Shown here in pieces: positions 14,044 through 21,979 of a stretch of DNA of 36,415 bases (the first letter of the stretch is position 1; each line of letters begins with the position of its first letter). The notes beneath the pieces are model-generated. The model made no database searches and was not told where the DNA came from. It worked only from the letters and a program-made list of their open reading frames with translations. The stretch comes from Caulobacter segnis. GTDB taxonomy: Bacteria; Pseudomonadota; Alphaproteobacteria; Caulobacterales; Caulobacteraceae. Both the position numbers and the translations under genes were made by a program. Location: assembly GCF_003243465.1 (NCBI RefSeq), contig NZ_QFQZ01000049.1:1-36415 (forward strand), in the 5' to 3' direction.

Positions 14044-14466
14044 CTAATGCCCGCCCACCGCCGGCGGCTTTGCGATCTTGGCCACGTCCGCTTCGGTCAC
14101 TGGCTTGGCGTAGCTGTTCCCGAAGTGCGTCCGGACATAGGTGATCGCCTCGGCCATCTGGGCGTTGCTCAGCGTGCCCGCGAAGCCGGGCATGGCGCCC
14201 TTGCCGCCGGTGACGATCATGATCGGATAGGCCGCCCCAGCCAGCCGTGGGTTTGAGGCCAGGGCGGGAATCGTCCCCGCCCCGCTTCCCCCCTTCGCAT
14301 CGGCCATATGGCAGGCCTGGCAGACCTGGACATAGACCTGCTCGCCGGTCACCGGCTTGGGCGCGCGGACGATGCCGCCGCCGGTGTCGCCGCCGCCGGA
14401 CGCGGGCGTCTGGGCCATGGCCGGGAAGGCGACGAGAAGGGCCGCCGTCAGAACGATCTTCCGCAT
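14044..14466 (-). CDS. Exported c-type cytochrome paired with the amine oxidase
   Basis: This 140-residue protein starts with a signal peptide (MRKIVLTAALLVAFPAMAQ, cleavage likely after AMA) and contains one heme-attachment motif CQACH near residue 50 in GEQVYVQVCQACHMADAKGG. A candidate axial methionine lies in GGKGAMPGFAGTLSNAQMA. The C-terminus is a helix with ITYVRTHFGN. It is a class I periplasmic monoheme cytochrome. The start at 14466 has GGAGG upstream and follows the stop of the flavin amine oxidase by four bases, so the two are one operon. The likely role is to accept electrons from that enzyme. Confidence 0.9.
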   Translation of the reverse strand: MRKIVLTAALLVAFPAMAQTPASGGGDTGGGIVRAPKPVTGEQVYVQVCQACHMADAKGGSGAGTIPALASNPRLAGAAYPIMIVTGGKGAMPGFAGTLSNAQMAEAITYVRTHFGNSYAKPVTEADVAKIAKPPAVGGH

Positions 14467-14470
14467 GGTC

Positions 14471-16066
14471 TCAAGCCTCCAGCGCGCGCTTGTGCAGACG
14501 GGTGATGGCGTCGATGGACGAGAGCAGCGCCCCCTCCATCCAGCAGCCGACATAGCTGGCGTGCTCGCCGGCCAGCACGATCCGGCGGTCCATGCCGACC
14601 AGGGTCTGGTAGTGCTGCTTGCGGGTGTCCTCGTTCCAGCGGGCGCAGCAGCCCAGGCTCCAGGGGACGCGGCTCCAGGCCACCGAGGCGCCCGACAGGA
14701 ACTCCTTGCGGTAGCTTTCCGGGTGGATCACCGAGCCCTGCGCCAGGGCGACCTCGATCCGCTGCTCGGGCGTCATGCCGGCCAGGCGATAGGCCCCCAT
14801 CTCGCGGGCGAAGGCGCCCAGCAGCACGGCCGGGCCGTCCTTGAACATGTTGTTGTTCGGATAGGAGATCAGGGCGATCTCCTGGTCGGTGAAGCTGTGG
14901 CCGCCGTAGATGTAGTCGTCCTCTTCCCAGAAGCGGCGCTTCATCTCGAGGCCGATCTTCACCTGGCCGGAATAGGGCACCGCCTTGATCGCGGCCATCA
15001 TCGCGTCGGTGACAGCCAAGTCCATCTGGCCCAGCACGCCCAGCGGGATCGTGCAGACGCACCAGTCGGCTTTGGCGTCGGTCGCCTTGCCGGTGACGGT
15101 GTCGGTCCAGCTGACGGTGACCCCCTTGTCGTCCTGGGCGATCTTGCCGACCTTGGCGTTGTAGGTGATCAGGCCCTCCACCTGCTTGGCGAAGCCCTTG
15201 CCGATCATGTCCATGCCGCCGACCGGCTGGAACATGGTGGTCTGCATCTCGTGGTTCATGAAGAAGCCGATCGAGGTCCAGACCTGCGGATCGAGGACGT
15301 CGTGCAGGCTGTAGAGGTCCTTGGACGGGATCGGCGCGCCGCCCACCCCGCCGCCGGGCGGCCGCTCGTAGCCGCGATGGCCCGAGGCCTTCAGGCTCGG
15401 CGCGTATTTGTAGTCGTTGTCGAGCAGTCCCCAGCCCTTCATCGCCTCCAGCAGGCGGTCGCGGTCCTCGGGGGTGACGGTGTCGTCCAGGGCCTTGGCG
15501 TTGACCGACTTGGCCAGCAGCTCGGCGATGTGGCCCTCGAAGTCGGCGGCGGCGGCGTTGAAGCGCACCGGCTTGCCGCCGAAGGCCTGGGACGAATGGA
15601 TCCAGCCCGAGTGGTTGAACTGGATGAACGGCTCCAGGGCCACGCCGAACTGCTTGCAGTAGTGGAGCAGGGTGCGGTGGTGGTGCGGGATCCGCCAGGG
15701 GCCGGGGTTCAGGTAGTTGCCCGGCGAGAAGGCGACCTTCTGGGTCGCGCCGCCTAGCTCGGTGTAACTATCTCCTCCACGAAGGGACCAGTTGCGGCCG
15801 CCGGGACGGTTCTGGAACTCCAGCACCTGGACCTTATAGCCGGCCTTGCGCAGCTCGTAGGCGGCCAGCATGCCCGCCAGGCCCGCGCCCAGCAAGATGA
15901 CGCTGGCGCCCGGCCGCGCGCCCGAAAGGTTGGGCGGGCCGTGGAACTGGGTCTCGGCCGCGTGGCCCAGCGTGGTCATCGCCTGATAGAGCGCCGCCGT
16001 CCCGCCGACCTTGGCGATGGCGGACAGAAGCTGGCGCCGCGTCGGCGCCCTGACACCCGAATCCAT
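14471..16066 (-). CDS. Tat-exported flavin amine oxidase/dehydrogenase
   Basis: This 531-residue protein is a flavin-containing monoamine oxidase family member. The N-terminus TRRQLLSAIAKVGGTAALYQ looks like a twin-arginine signal, suggesting export in folded form. The FAD-binding motif is LLGAGLAGMLAAYELRKAG at about residues 58-76, followed by QVLEFQNRPGGRNWS. The C-terminal FAD site is RIVLAGEHASYVGCWMEGAL. The next gene, four bases away, encodes a periplasmic cytochrome c, so this enzyme may pass electrons to the cytochrome instead of oxygen, as the nicotine oxidoreductase NicA2 does. The substrate is not known; an amine or amino acid is likely. The operon has no other member in view. Confidence 0.9.
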   Translation of the reverse strand: MDSGVRAPTRRQLLSAIAKVGGTAALYQAMTTLGHAAETQFHGPPNLSGARPGASVILLGAGLAGMLAAYELRKAGYKVQVLEFQNRPGGRNWSLRGGDSYTELGGATQKVAFSPGNYLNPGPWRIPHHHRTLLHYCKQFGVALEPFIQFNHSGWIHSSQAFGGKPVRFNAAAADFEGHIAELLAKSVNAKALDDTVTPEDRDRLLEAMKGWGLLDNDYKYAPSLKASGHRGYERPPGGGVGGAPIPSKDLYSLHDVLDPQVWTSIGFFMNHEMQTTMFQPVGGMDMIGKGFAKQVEGLITYNAKVGKIAQDDKGVTVSWTDTVTGKATDAKADWCVCTIPLGVLGQMDLAVTDAMMAAIKAVPYSGQVKIGLEMKRRFWEEDDYIYGGHSFTDQEIALISYPNNNMFKDGPAVLLGAFAREMGAYRLAGMTPEQRIEVALAQGSVIHPESYRKEFLSGASVAWSRVPWSLGCCARWNEDTRKQHYQTLVGMDRRIVLAGEHASYVGCWMEGALLSSIDAITRLHKRALEA

Positions 16067-16244
16067 GGAAGCCCTTCCCCTCGCCCGCCGCGAAATCCGG
16101 CGCGCGGAGAACAGGGCTATCAGCCGTGGCGCCAGGGGCGAGCGCCCGCGGCGGCGCGGCCGGGCGATGCGTCCGAGACCGCGATTTTATCGGCATAAGG
16201 ACGGCCTGGCTGCGCGCGAACTGGGCAGCGCGCCCGCCGGGTCT

Positions 16245-17915
16245 TCAGCCCACCACCCGCAGCGACGGCCGCTCGTCGGCGACGCGCTCCAGGGGGATCA
16301 CGAAGTGGAAGCTGGCGCCGTGGCCCGGCGCGGTCTGGACGTCGATCGTCCCCCCCATCAGCTCGACCAGCTCCCGGCAGATCGACAGGCCCAGGCCCGC
16401 GCCGTCGTGCTGGCGGGTGGCGGAGGAATCGACCTGCGAGAAGCTCTTGAACAGGCTCGCCAGGTGCTCGGGCGCCAGGCCCGGCCCGGTGTCCTCGACC
16501 TCGAAGCGCAGGCCCTTGGCCGAGGGGCGCACCCGCACGGTCACGCGGCCCACCTCGGTGAACTTGATGGCGTTGGCCACCAGGTTGCTGAGCACCTGGC
16601 GCAGGCGCATCGGGTCGCCCCGCCAGCGCCCCCGCGCCTCGACCGCGATGTCGGTCGACAGGCCCAGGCGCTTGGCCGCCGCCGCGCCGGAGAAGGCCGC
16701 GCAGGCGGTCTCGACCAGGTCGGCCAGGTCGAACGGCTCGCTGCGCAGGCGCACCGCCTGGCTTTCCAGGCGGGCGATCTCCAGGATGTCGTTCAGGAAG
16801 GCCAGCAGCGAGCGCCCGGACTCCTCGAGGATCTGCAGGCGGCGCGCCTGGGGCTCGCTCAGGGTGTCGGCCGCCATGACCTGGGCCATGCCTAGGACGC
16901 CGTTCAGCGGCGTGCGGATCTCGTGGCTCATATTGGCCAGGAACAGGGTCTTGGCGGCGTTGGCGGCCTCGGCCTCCTCCTTGGCGGCGACCAGCTCGCA
17001 ACGACCCTTCTTCAGCTGGATCAGGGCGTCCGCGACGCGGCGGAACAGCAGGACGGCGGCCAGGGTGAGCGACAGGAAGCCGGCCGCCAGCCACGGCGCC
17101 AGCGACTTCAGCAGCGACAGGCCGGGGTCGGCGGAGTCCCAGGTCAGAACCCCGATCCGGCGGTCTTCGATGTCTTGCAGCGGCGCATAGGGTTTCAAGC
17201 CCACCGGGCCGGCGCGCAGCTCGAGCCGATCCAGGCCGTAGGTCTCGGAAAAGTCGCGGATGAAGGCCGCGTCCAGGCGCCGCGCGGTGACGACCACGGC
17301 CGGCGGGCCCCGATAGGTCTCGGCGGCGGCGCGGCTCTCGGGCGTCACCGAGGCCAGGGCGACCAGGTAGGTGGCGCCGTCGACCTGCATCAGGCCGGTG
17401 CGCGAGACCTCGGCCGCCGCGCCCAGCCTGCCGGCGTCGAGGGCCCGCCGCGCGTCGTCGGCGATGTCCTCGGCCAGCGGCGCGGCGCGCCCAGGAAAGC
17501 TCCCCAGCCGCGCGGGCGCCGCCCTAAGTCCGTCGCGCGCGGCGTAGACCACCCGCCCCGACCGCATCACGAAGGTGAGGTCGTGATCGAACTGGGTCTT
17601 GTAATAGGCCGCGAAGTCGATGTCGGCCCAGGCCGCGTCGACCCTGGAGCCCATGGCCCTGTAGGCCGCATCCCACTCGGTGGCGGAGGTCAGCTCGCGC
17701 CGCGTCCGGTCGAGATCGCGGGCCAGCGAGCGGTGGGTCAGGCTGATCTCGTCCTGGGCCTCGATCCGGTCCAGCGCCCGTGCGGTCAGCGCCACCAGCG
17801 CCACCCCGCCCAGGATGGCGATCACGACCAGCACCGCCGCCGCGGCGACCAGACCATGGATCAGTCGCATCGGCCGGGTGACGGCTGGGTCGGGAGGGGG
17901 AGACGGTCGCGCCAT
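16245..17915 (-). CDS. Membrane sensor histidine kinase with CHASE4 domain
   Basis: This protein of about 556 residues has a transmembrane helix at about 18-45, a periplasmic CHASE4-type sensor (RRELTSATEWDAAYRAM, DFAAYYKTQFDHDLTFVM), a second helix at about 272-292, a short coiled coil (AAKEEAEAANAAKT), then the HisKA domain with His331 in NMSHEIRTPLNG and a complete ATPase domain (NLVANAIKFTE, FEVEDTGPGLAP, DGAGLGLSICRELV). It has no receiver domain. The start at 17915 lacks a clear ribosome site; 17870 is an alternative. No response regulator lies next to it, so it is an orphan kinase. It follows the FKBP gene, but an intrinsic terminator separates them. Confidence 0.9.
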   Translation of the reverse strand: MARPSPPPDPAVTRPMRLIHGLVAAAAVLVVIAILGGVALVALTARALDRIEAQDEISLTHRSLARDLDRTRRELTSATEWDAAYRAMGSRVDAAWADIDFAAYYKTQFDHDLTFVMRSGRVVYAARDGLRAAPARLGSFPGRAAPLAEDIADDARRALDAGRLGAAAEVSRTGLMQVDGATYLVALASVTPESRAAAETYRGPPAVVVTARRLDAAFIRDFSETYGLDRLELRAGPVGLKPYAPLQDIEDRRIGVLTWDSADPGLSLLKSLAPWLAAGFLSLTLAAVLLFRRVADALIQLKKGRCELVAAKEEAEAANAAKTLFLANMSHEIRTPLNGVLGMAQVMAADTLSEPQARRLQILEESGRSLLAFLNDILEIARLESQAVRLRSEPFDLADLVETACAAFSGAAAAKRLGLSTDIAVEARGRWRGDPMRLRQVLSNLVANAIKFTEVGRVTVRVRPSAKGLRFEVEDTGPGLAPEHLASLFKSFSQVDSSATRQHDGAGLGLSICRELVELMGGTIDVQTAPGHGASFHFVIPLERVADERPSLRVVG

Positions 17916-17980
17916 GAGACGTGCTAGCGCGACCGTGGCTAGCGAAACGTAAAGCGCGGCTCTTGGCCGCAGGCGGGCAA

Positions 17981-18005
17981 AATCTTCCCCGAGAAAGGGA
18001 AGATT
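17981..18005 (-). terminator. Intrinsic terminator after the FKBP gene
   Basis: AATCTTCCC (17981-17989) and GGGAAGATT (17997-18005) form a perfect nine-base stem with a seven-base loop. On the minus strand the stem is followed by TT, giving ATTTTG. It lies five bases after the FKBP stop codon. Confidence 0.7.
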
Positions 18006-18010
18006 CCGCC

Positions 18011-18520
18011 TCAATCAACCGAAAGCATGCCCAGCAGCTTCAGGCGGAAGACCATGACGCTGCCGCCGGGGATCGGCCCGTTGTCCTGGTCGCCATAGCC
18101 CAGCTCCGGCGGCACGTAGAGCACCCACTCGTCGCCGACCTTCATCTTCGGCACGACCTCCATCCAGGCCTGCACCAGGCCGTCCAGCGGCATGATCGCC
18201 GCCTTTCCGCGCTCGAAGCTGCTGTCGAACACCGTGCCGTCCAGCAGCTTGCCCTCGTAGTGGACCTTGATGATGTCGCCGACCTTGGGCGAGGGACCGT
18301 CCTTGGGGCCGCTGGTCACGACCTTGTACTGCAGGCCCGACGGCAGGCGCACGACGCCCGGGGCGGTGGCGTTCTTCTCCATGAACGCCTTGCCGGCGAC
18401 GGCGGCGGGCGGCGGCGCGGCGTTCATCTGCGGCGGCGGGGAAACCTGCGGCGAGGTCTGGGCGTGGGCGGCGCCGGCGGCGAGCGCGGCGGCGAGGGCC
18501 AGGGGAGCAAGAAGGCGCAT
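18011..18520 (-). CDS. Exported FKBP-type peptidyl-prolyl isomerase
   Basis: This 169-residue protein has a signal peptide (MRLLAPLALAAALAAGAAHA) and a proline-rich linker, then an FKBP domain from about residue 55. Landmarks are LPSGLQYKVVTSGPKDGPSP, DIIKVHYEGKLLDGTVFDSS, and the binding-site segments VQAWMEVVPKMKVGDEW, YVPPELGYGDQ and GPIPGGSVMVFRLKLL. It would help fold proteins in the periplasm. A short N-terminal part, rather than the long helical dimer domain of FkpA or Mip, makes it a compact form. The start at 18520 is set by the signal peptide. A terminator follows the gene. Confidence 0.92.
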   Translation of the reverse strand: MRLLAPLALAAALAAGAAHAQTSPQVSPPPQMNAAPPPAAVAGKAFMEKNATAPGVVRLPSGLQYKVVTSGPKDGPSPKVGDIIKVHYEGKLLDGTVFDSSFERGKAAIMPLDGLVQAWMEVVPKMKVGDEWVLYVPPELGYGDQDNGPIPGGSVMVFRLKLLGMLSVD

Positions 18521-18594
18521 AGTGAGACTCACGGACGGTGTCGGAAGCGGCACCCTAGCGGGGTTCACCGCAAGATCGCGGCGAAATTTGGGGG

Positions 18595-18732
18595 CCTTCT
18601 CCCCTTGCGGGAGAAGGTGGCCGCCGCAGGCGGACGGATGAGGGGTCGCACAGCGGCGCCACCGCGCGGCGGACCTGCCTTTCAACCCCTCATCCGGCGC
18701 TTCGCGCCACCTTCTCCCGCAAGGGGAGAAGG
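18595..18732. repeat. Palindromic repeat, family C, copy 2
   Basis: Begins CCTTCTCCCCTTGCGGGAG and ends GCAAGGGGAGAAGG; inner arms are GATGAGGGGT and ACCCCTCATC. It lies between the FKBP gene and the GH43 gene, touching the GH43 stop region at 18736. Confidence 0.9.
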
Positions 18733-18735
18733 GAT

Positions 18736-20421
18736 TCAGTTCCCCGCCCCGTGGGCATACACCCCCAGCATCGTCCCGACGAAGCCGCCGGCGACCTTGG
18801 TGCTCAGGCTCGTCCCGTCCGCCCCGGCCTTCAGCACCTCCCACTTGCCGGGCGCGGCGCCGTAGGCGAAGTCCAGAGCTCCCGCCTTGACGTCGATCTT
18901 CAGGTTCAGGGGCTGGCCGGCCTTGAGGGAAAGCGGCTTTTCAGCCACCACCACGCCGTCGACCGGATCGTCCTTGCCGGTCCGCTTCTCGACCCGCACC
19001 AGCGTCTTGCCGCCGTCGCGGACCAAGCCCACGAACCAGTAGAAGTCGTCGCTCTGCAGGGCCACCAGGCCCGCCTTGTCGCCGTCGGCCTTGGGCGTGA
19101 AGCGCACGGTCGTCGAGACCGTGGCGTTCATGTGCTGCTGGCGGCGCGCCCAGATCGAGGGCTGCTCGTGGCCGCCGATCTTGTCCTTGCGCGCCTCGAT
19201 GTTCAGCGTTCCGCCCTTCACCGACCACCAGCGGCTGGTCGGGATGCGCATGGTCATCCAGCTCTTGGGCAGCTCGGGGCCCGCGAAGGTCTCGGCCGCC
19301 TTGAAGGCACCCGAGGTCGGCGGGGCCGGCGTGGCGGGCAGCTTGGGTGCGTCGGCGACGTAGGGGATGGTCTTGCCGTTCTCCAGGATCACCGGCCAGC
19401 CGTCCTTCCACTCGACCGGCAAGAGGAAGGTCTCGCGGCCGGTGTTGTAGAGATCATCGCCATAGGGGCGCACGGCCAGGAAGGTGGCCCACCACTTGCC
19501 GTCGGGCGTGTCGACGATGTCGGCGTGGCCGGCCGAGGTGATCGGCAGCGGCCGGTCCTTGGGCAGTCCGCGCTGGGTCAGGATGGGGTTGTGCTCATAG
19601 GGAACGTAGGGCCCGGTGACGGCCTTGGACCGCAGCACCACCTGGCTGTGCCCTTCGGCCGTGCCGCCCTCGGCGGCGACCAGATAGTACCAGCCGTCCT
19701 TCTTCAGGATGTGCGGTCCTTCCGGCCAGATCGGCTTGGCGGCCGGGTTGACGCCCTTGTCCAGCAGCACCGAGCGCGGGCCGATCGTCACTTTAGTCTT
19801 GGGGTCGTATTCCTGGATCCAGATGGCGCGGTGGCCGCGATACTCGGCCGGGCCGGGCGGCTCGTCGTTGTTGACGATCCAGCCCCGGCCGTCATCGTCG
19901 AAGAACAGCGAGGCGTCGATGCCGCCGACCGTCGGCAGCCACACCGGATCGGACCACGGCCCCTTCGGGTCCTTGGCGGTGATCAGGAAGTTGCCCTGGC
20001 AGTCGACGCAGGTGTTGAGGATGTAGAACAGGCCGTCGTGATAGGTGATGGCCGGGGCGAACACCGCCCGCGACAGCCCCAGCCGCTTGAAGTCCAGCAT
20101 GCCCGGCCGGTCGATGGCGTTGCCGATCTGGGTCCAGTGGACGAGGTCGGTCGAGTGGTGGATCGGCAGGCCCGGGAACCAGGCGAAGGTCGAGTTGACC
20201 AGGTAATAGTCCTTGCCCACCCGCGTGATGCTGGGGTCGGGATAGAAGCCCTGGACGACCGGGTTGCGGTACTGGCCGGGGCCGGCCTTGATCGCGTCGG
20301 AGGGGTCGTTGCCCTGATAGACGAAGTTGCTGAACGCGGCGGTGTTGGGCGCGGCGTTGGCGGCCATCGGCGCCAGCGCGGGGGCGGCCAGCAGGGCCAG
20401 GGCTAGGGTCAGTCGGATCAT
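18736..20421 (-). CDS. Glycoside hydrolase family 43 beta-xylosidase, exported
   Basis: This 561-residue protein has a signal peptide (about residues 1-23) and a GH43 five-bladed propeller with the three catalytic acids Asp62 (FYPDPSITRVGKDYYLVNST), Asp169 (GGIDASLFFDDDGRG) and Glu234 (WPEGPHILKKDGWYYLVAAE). The conserved GHADIVDTPDGKWW and LLPVEW segments follow. From about residue 370 a beta-sandwich domain is present, as in bacterial beta-xylosidases. It probably removes xylose, or arabinose, from xylo-oligosaccharides in the periplasm. AAGGAA precedes the ATG at 20421. It follows the GH10 gene on the same strand, with a family A repeat between them. Confidence 0.92.
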   Translation of the reverse strand: MIRLTLALALLAAPALAPMAANAAPNTAAFSNFVYQGNDPSDAIKAGPGQYRNPVVQGFYPDPSITRVGKDYYLVNSTFAWFPGLPIHHSTDLVHWTQIGNAIDRPGMLDFKRLGLSRAVFAPAITYHDGLFYILNTCVDCQGNFLITAKDPKGPWSDPVWLPTVGGIDASLFFDDDGRGWIVNNDEPPGPAEYRGHRAIWIQEYDPKTKVTIGPRSVLLDKGVNPAAKPIWPEGPHILKKDGWYYLVAAEGGTAEGHSQVVLRSKAVTGPYVPYEHNPILTQRGLPKDRPLPITSAGHADIVDTPDGKWWATFLAVRPYGDDLYNTGRETFLLPVEWKDGWPVILENGKTIPYVADAPKLPATPAPPTSGAFKAAETFAGPELPKSWMTMRIPTSRWWSVKGGTLNIEARKDKIGGHEQPSIWARRQQHMNATVSTTVRFTPKADGDKAGLVALQSDDFYWFVGLVRDGGKTLVRVEKRTGKDDPVDGVVVAEKPLSLKAGQPLNLKIDVKAGALDFAYGAAPGKWEVLKAGADGTSLSTKVAGGFVGTMLGVYAHGAGN

Positions 20422-20451
20422 CCGCCTATTCCTTCAACAGCATAAAAAGGC

Positions 20452-20566
20452 GTGTCATCCCGGAAGCCTCGCAGAGGCTATCCGGGACCCAGGGGGTGCG
20501 TGAACGCGGTGCGAGCCGCCCCTGGGTCCCGGCTCTCCGCGCTTCGCGCTCCGGCCGGGATGACAC
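20452..20566. repeat. Palindromic repeat, family A, copy 2
   Basis: Begins GTGTCATCCCGGAAGCC and ends GGCCGGGATGACAC, with the inner pair GGGACCCAGG and CCTGGGTCCC. It lies between the GH10 and GH43 genes, where it could reduce read-through from one to the other. Confidence 0.92.
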
Positions 20567-20586
20567 GGATGTTTGGTGCGAGAACC

Positions 20587-21732
20587 CTACCGCGCCGGCG
20601 CCGCGCGCAGCGCCGCCGCCACCGCCTCGCGCAGCGGCTTGGGCCTGTAGTCGTCGTCATAGAGCGTCGGGCGCTTGGGCTTGCCGTCCTCGCGCAGCCA
20701 CTGGCCCTGCAGCCACGAATACTTGTCGATCATGCCCCAGGCCAAAACCTCCTTGGTCTGGCGGTAGCTGAGCATCTGGTCGAGGAAGGCCTTGGCGTAG
20801 GCCGCGACCGCCGCGTCGCGGGGCGCGAACTCGTAAGGCAGGCCCTTGTCGTGGACGTCGAACTCGGTGACCAAGAGGTCATAGCCCATGCCGGTGACGT
20901 CGTTCAGGAACGCCGTCCATTCCTTCTCCTGCGGCTTGCCAAAGCCCGTGAAGGTGTCGGCGTTCTCGGCCCCGATGTGGCTCTGGATGCCCAGGGCGTC
21001 GACGGGCGTCCCGCGCTTCCTGAAGCCCTCCAGCAGCTTGAGCACGCCGTAGCGGTGCTTCTCGTTGCCGACCTCCTGGCTCATGTAGTCGTTGTAGACG
21101 AGGCGGGCCTTGGGCGCGGCCTCGCGGGCGACGTGGAACGACAGGTCCAGCACCTCTTCCTTGCCCATGGCGTCCGACAGGAAGGTCGAGCGGATCGAAC
21201 CGTCCTTGGGATCGACCGTCTCGTTGACGACGTCCCACGAGATCATCTGCGGGTAGCGCTTGCACAGGGCCTGGATGTGCTCGGTGACCATCTTGGCCGC
21301 CGCCTGGGCGGGATGGGCGCCGAAGTCGTAGGTCTTGGTCCAGGCCGGGAACCACTGCGGGTGGTGCCACAACAGGGTGTGGCCGCGCAGGGCCTGGCCG
21401 TTCTCCTTGGCGAAGGCGGCGATGCGGTCGGCGCGGCTGAAGTCGAAGCTCTCCGGACCGGCTAGGCGGACGACGTACCACTTCAGCTCGTTCTCGGGGA
21501 CCAAGAGGCCGCACTCGCGGGCCAGGATCGCCTTGTAGCGCGCGTCCTCGAACGGGCCTCGCGTCGAGCCCGGCGGACCGGCCGGCACGGCCGAGCCGAA
21601 ATAGAGCCCCTTGGCCTTGGCCAGGTCGCGCAGCGGCGTCTCGTCGGCGAAGGCGCGGGGGGCCGCGAGGCTCGCGGCGGCGCCGGCGGCCATCGCGAGG
21701 GCCTGTCGTCGTGTCGGATGCTCTGAAGCCAT
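20587..21732 (-). CDS. Glycoside hydrolase family 10 endo-1,4-beta-xylanase
   Basis: This 381-residue protein has a twin-arginine type leader (PTRRQALAMAAGAAASLAAP) and a GH10 barrel. Family landmarks are PENELKWYVV near residue 79, HTLLWHHPQWFP, the acid/base Glu171 in SWDVVNETVD, NDYMSQE, GIQSHIG and the nucleophile Glu290 in LLVTEFDVHD. It would cut the xylan backbone into oligosaccharides outside the cytoplasm. GGGAGG lies six bases before the ATG at 21732. A XylR-like box lies 25-40 bases upstream, so xylose induction is likely. The gene is followed on the same strand by GH43. Length is normal for a single-domain GH10 enzyme. Confidence 0.95.
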   Translation of the reverse strand: MASEHPTRRQALAMAAGAAASLAAPRAFADETPLRDLAKAKGLYFGSAVPAGPPGSTRGPFEDARYKAILARECGLLVPENELKWYVVRLAGPESFDFSRADRIAAFAKENGQALRGHTLLWHHPQWFPAWTKTYDFGAHPAQAAAKMVTEHIQALCKRYPQMISWDVVNETVDPKDGSIRSTFLSDAMGKEEVLDLSFHVAREAAPKARLVYNDYMSQEVGNEKHRYGVLKLLEGFRKRGTPVDALGIQSHIGAENADTFTGFGKPQEKEWTAFLNDVTGMGYDLLVTEFDVHDKGLPYEFAPRDAAVAAYAKAFLDQMLSYRQTKEVLAWGMIDKYSWLQGQWLREDGKPKRPTLYDDDYRPKPLREAVAAALRAAPAR

Positions 21733-21756
21733 GGTCGCCTCCCGCTTATCGGCAGC

Positions 21757-21772
21757 ACGTTACCGCTACCAT
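21757..21772 (-). promoter_or_regulatory. XylR-like operator before the GH10 xylanase
   Basis: On the minus strand the bases read ATGGTAGCGGTAACGT, a LacI-family type box with the central TAGCGGTA. It lies 25 bases before the GH10 start and directly follows TGTCAA. The layout copies that at 12254-12273, where TTGTCA precedes TGTTAGCGCTCCCA. Confidence 0.5.
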
Positions 21773-21849
21773 TTTGACAGCAGAGGACCCTAGGCGGAGA
21801 GCCGGGTCAAGCGGTTAGAGGGAGCGAATAGCACCTCGCCCAAACAAGC

Positions 21850-21960
21850 GTGTCATCCCGGCCGAAGCGGAGCGTAGAGCCGGGACCCAGGGGGTGCGGG
21901 AACTCAGCGCTTGCGGCCCCTGGGTCCCGGATAACGCCTTCGGCGTTTCCGGGATGACAC
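21850..21960. repeat. Palindromic repeat, family A, copy 3
   Basis: Begins GTGTCATCCCGGCCG and ends TTCCGGGATGACAC; inner pair GGGACCCAGGGG and CCCCTGGGTCCC. It fills the gap between the end of the M20 gene and the GH10 promoter. Confidence 0.92.
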
Positions 21961-21979
21961 GGGTGTTGGTGGCTGGAGT

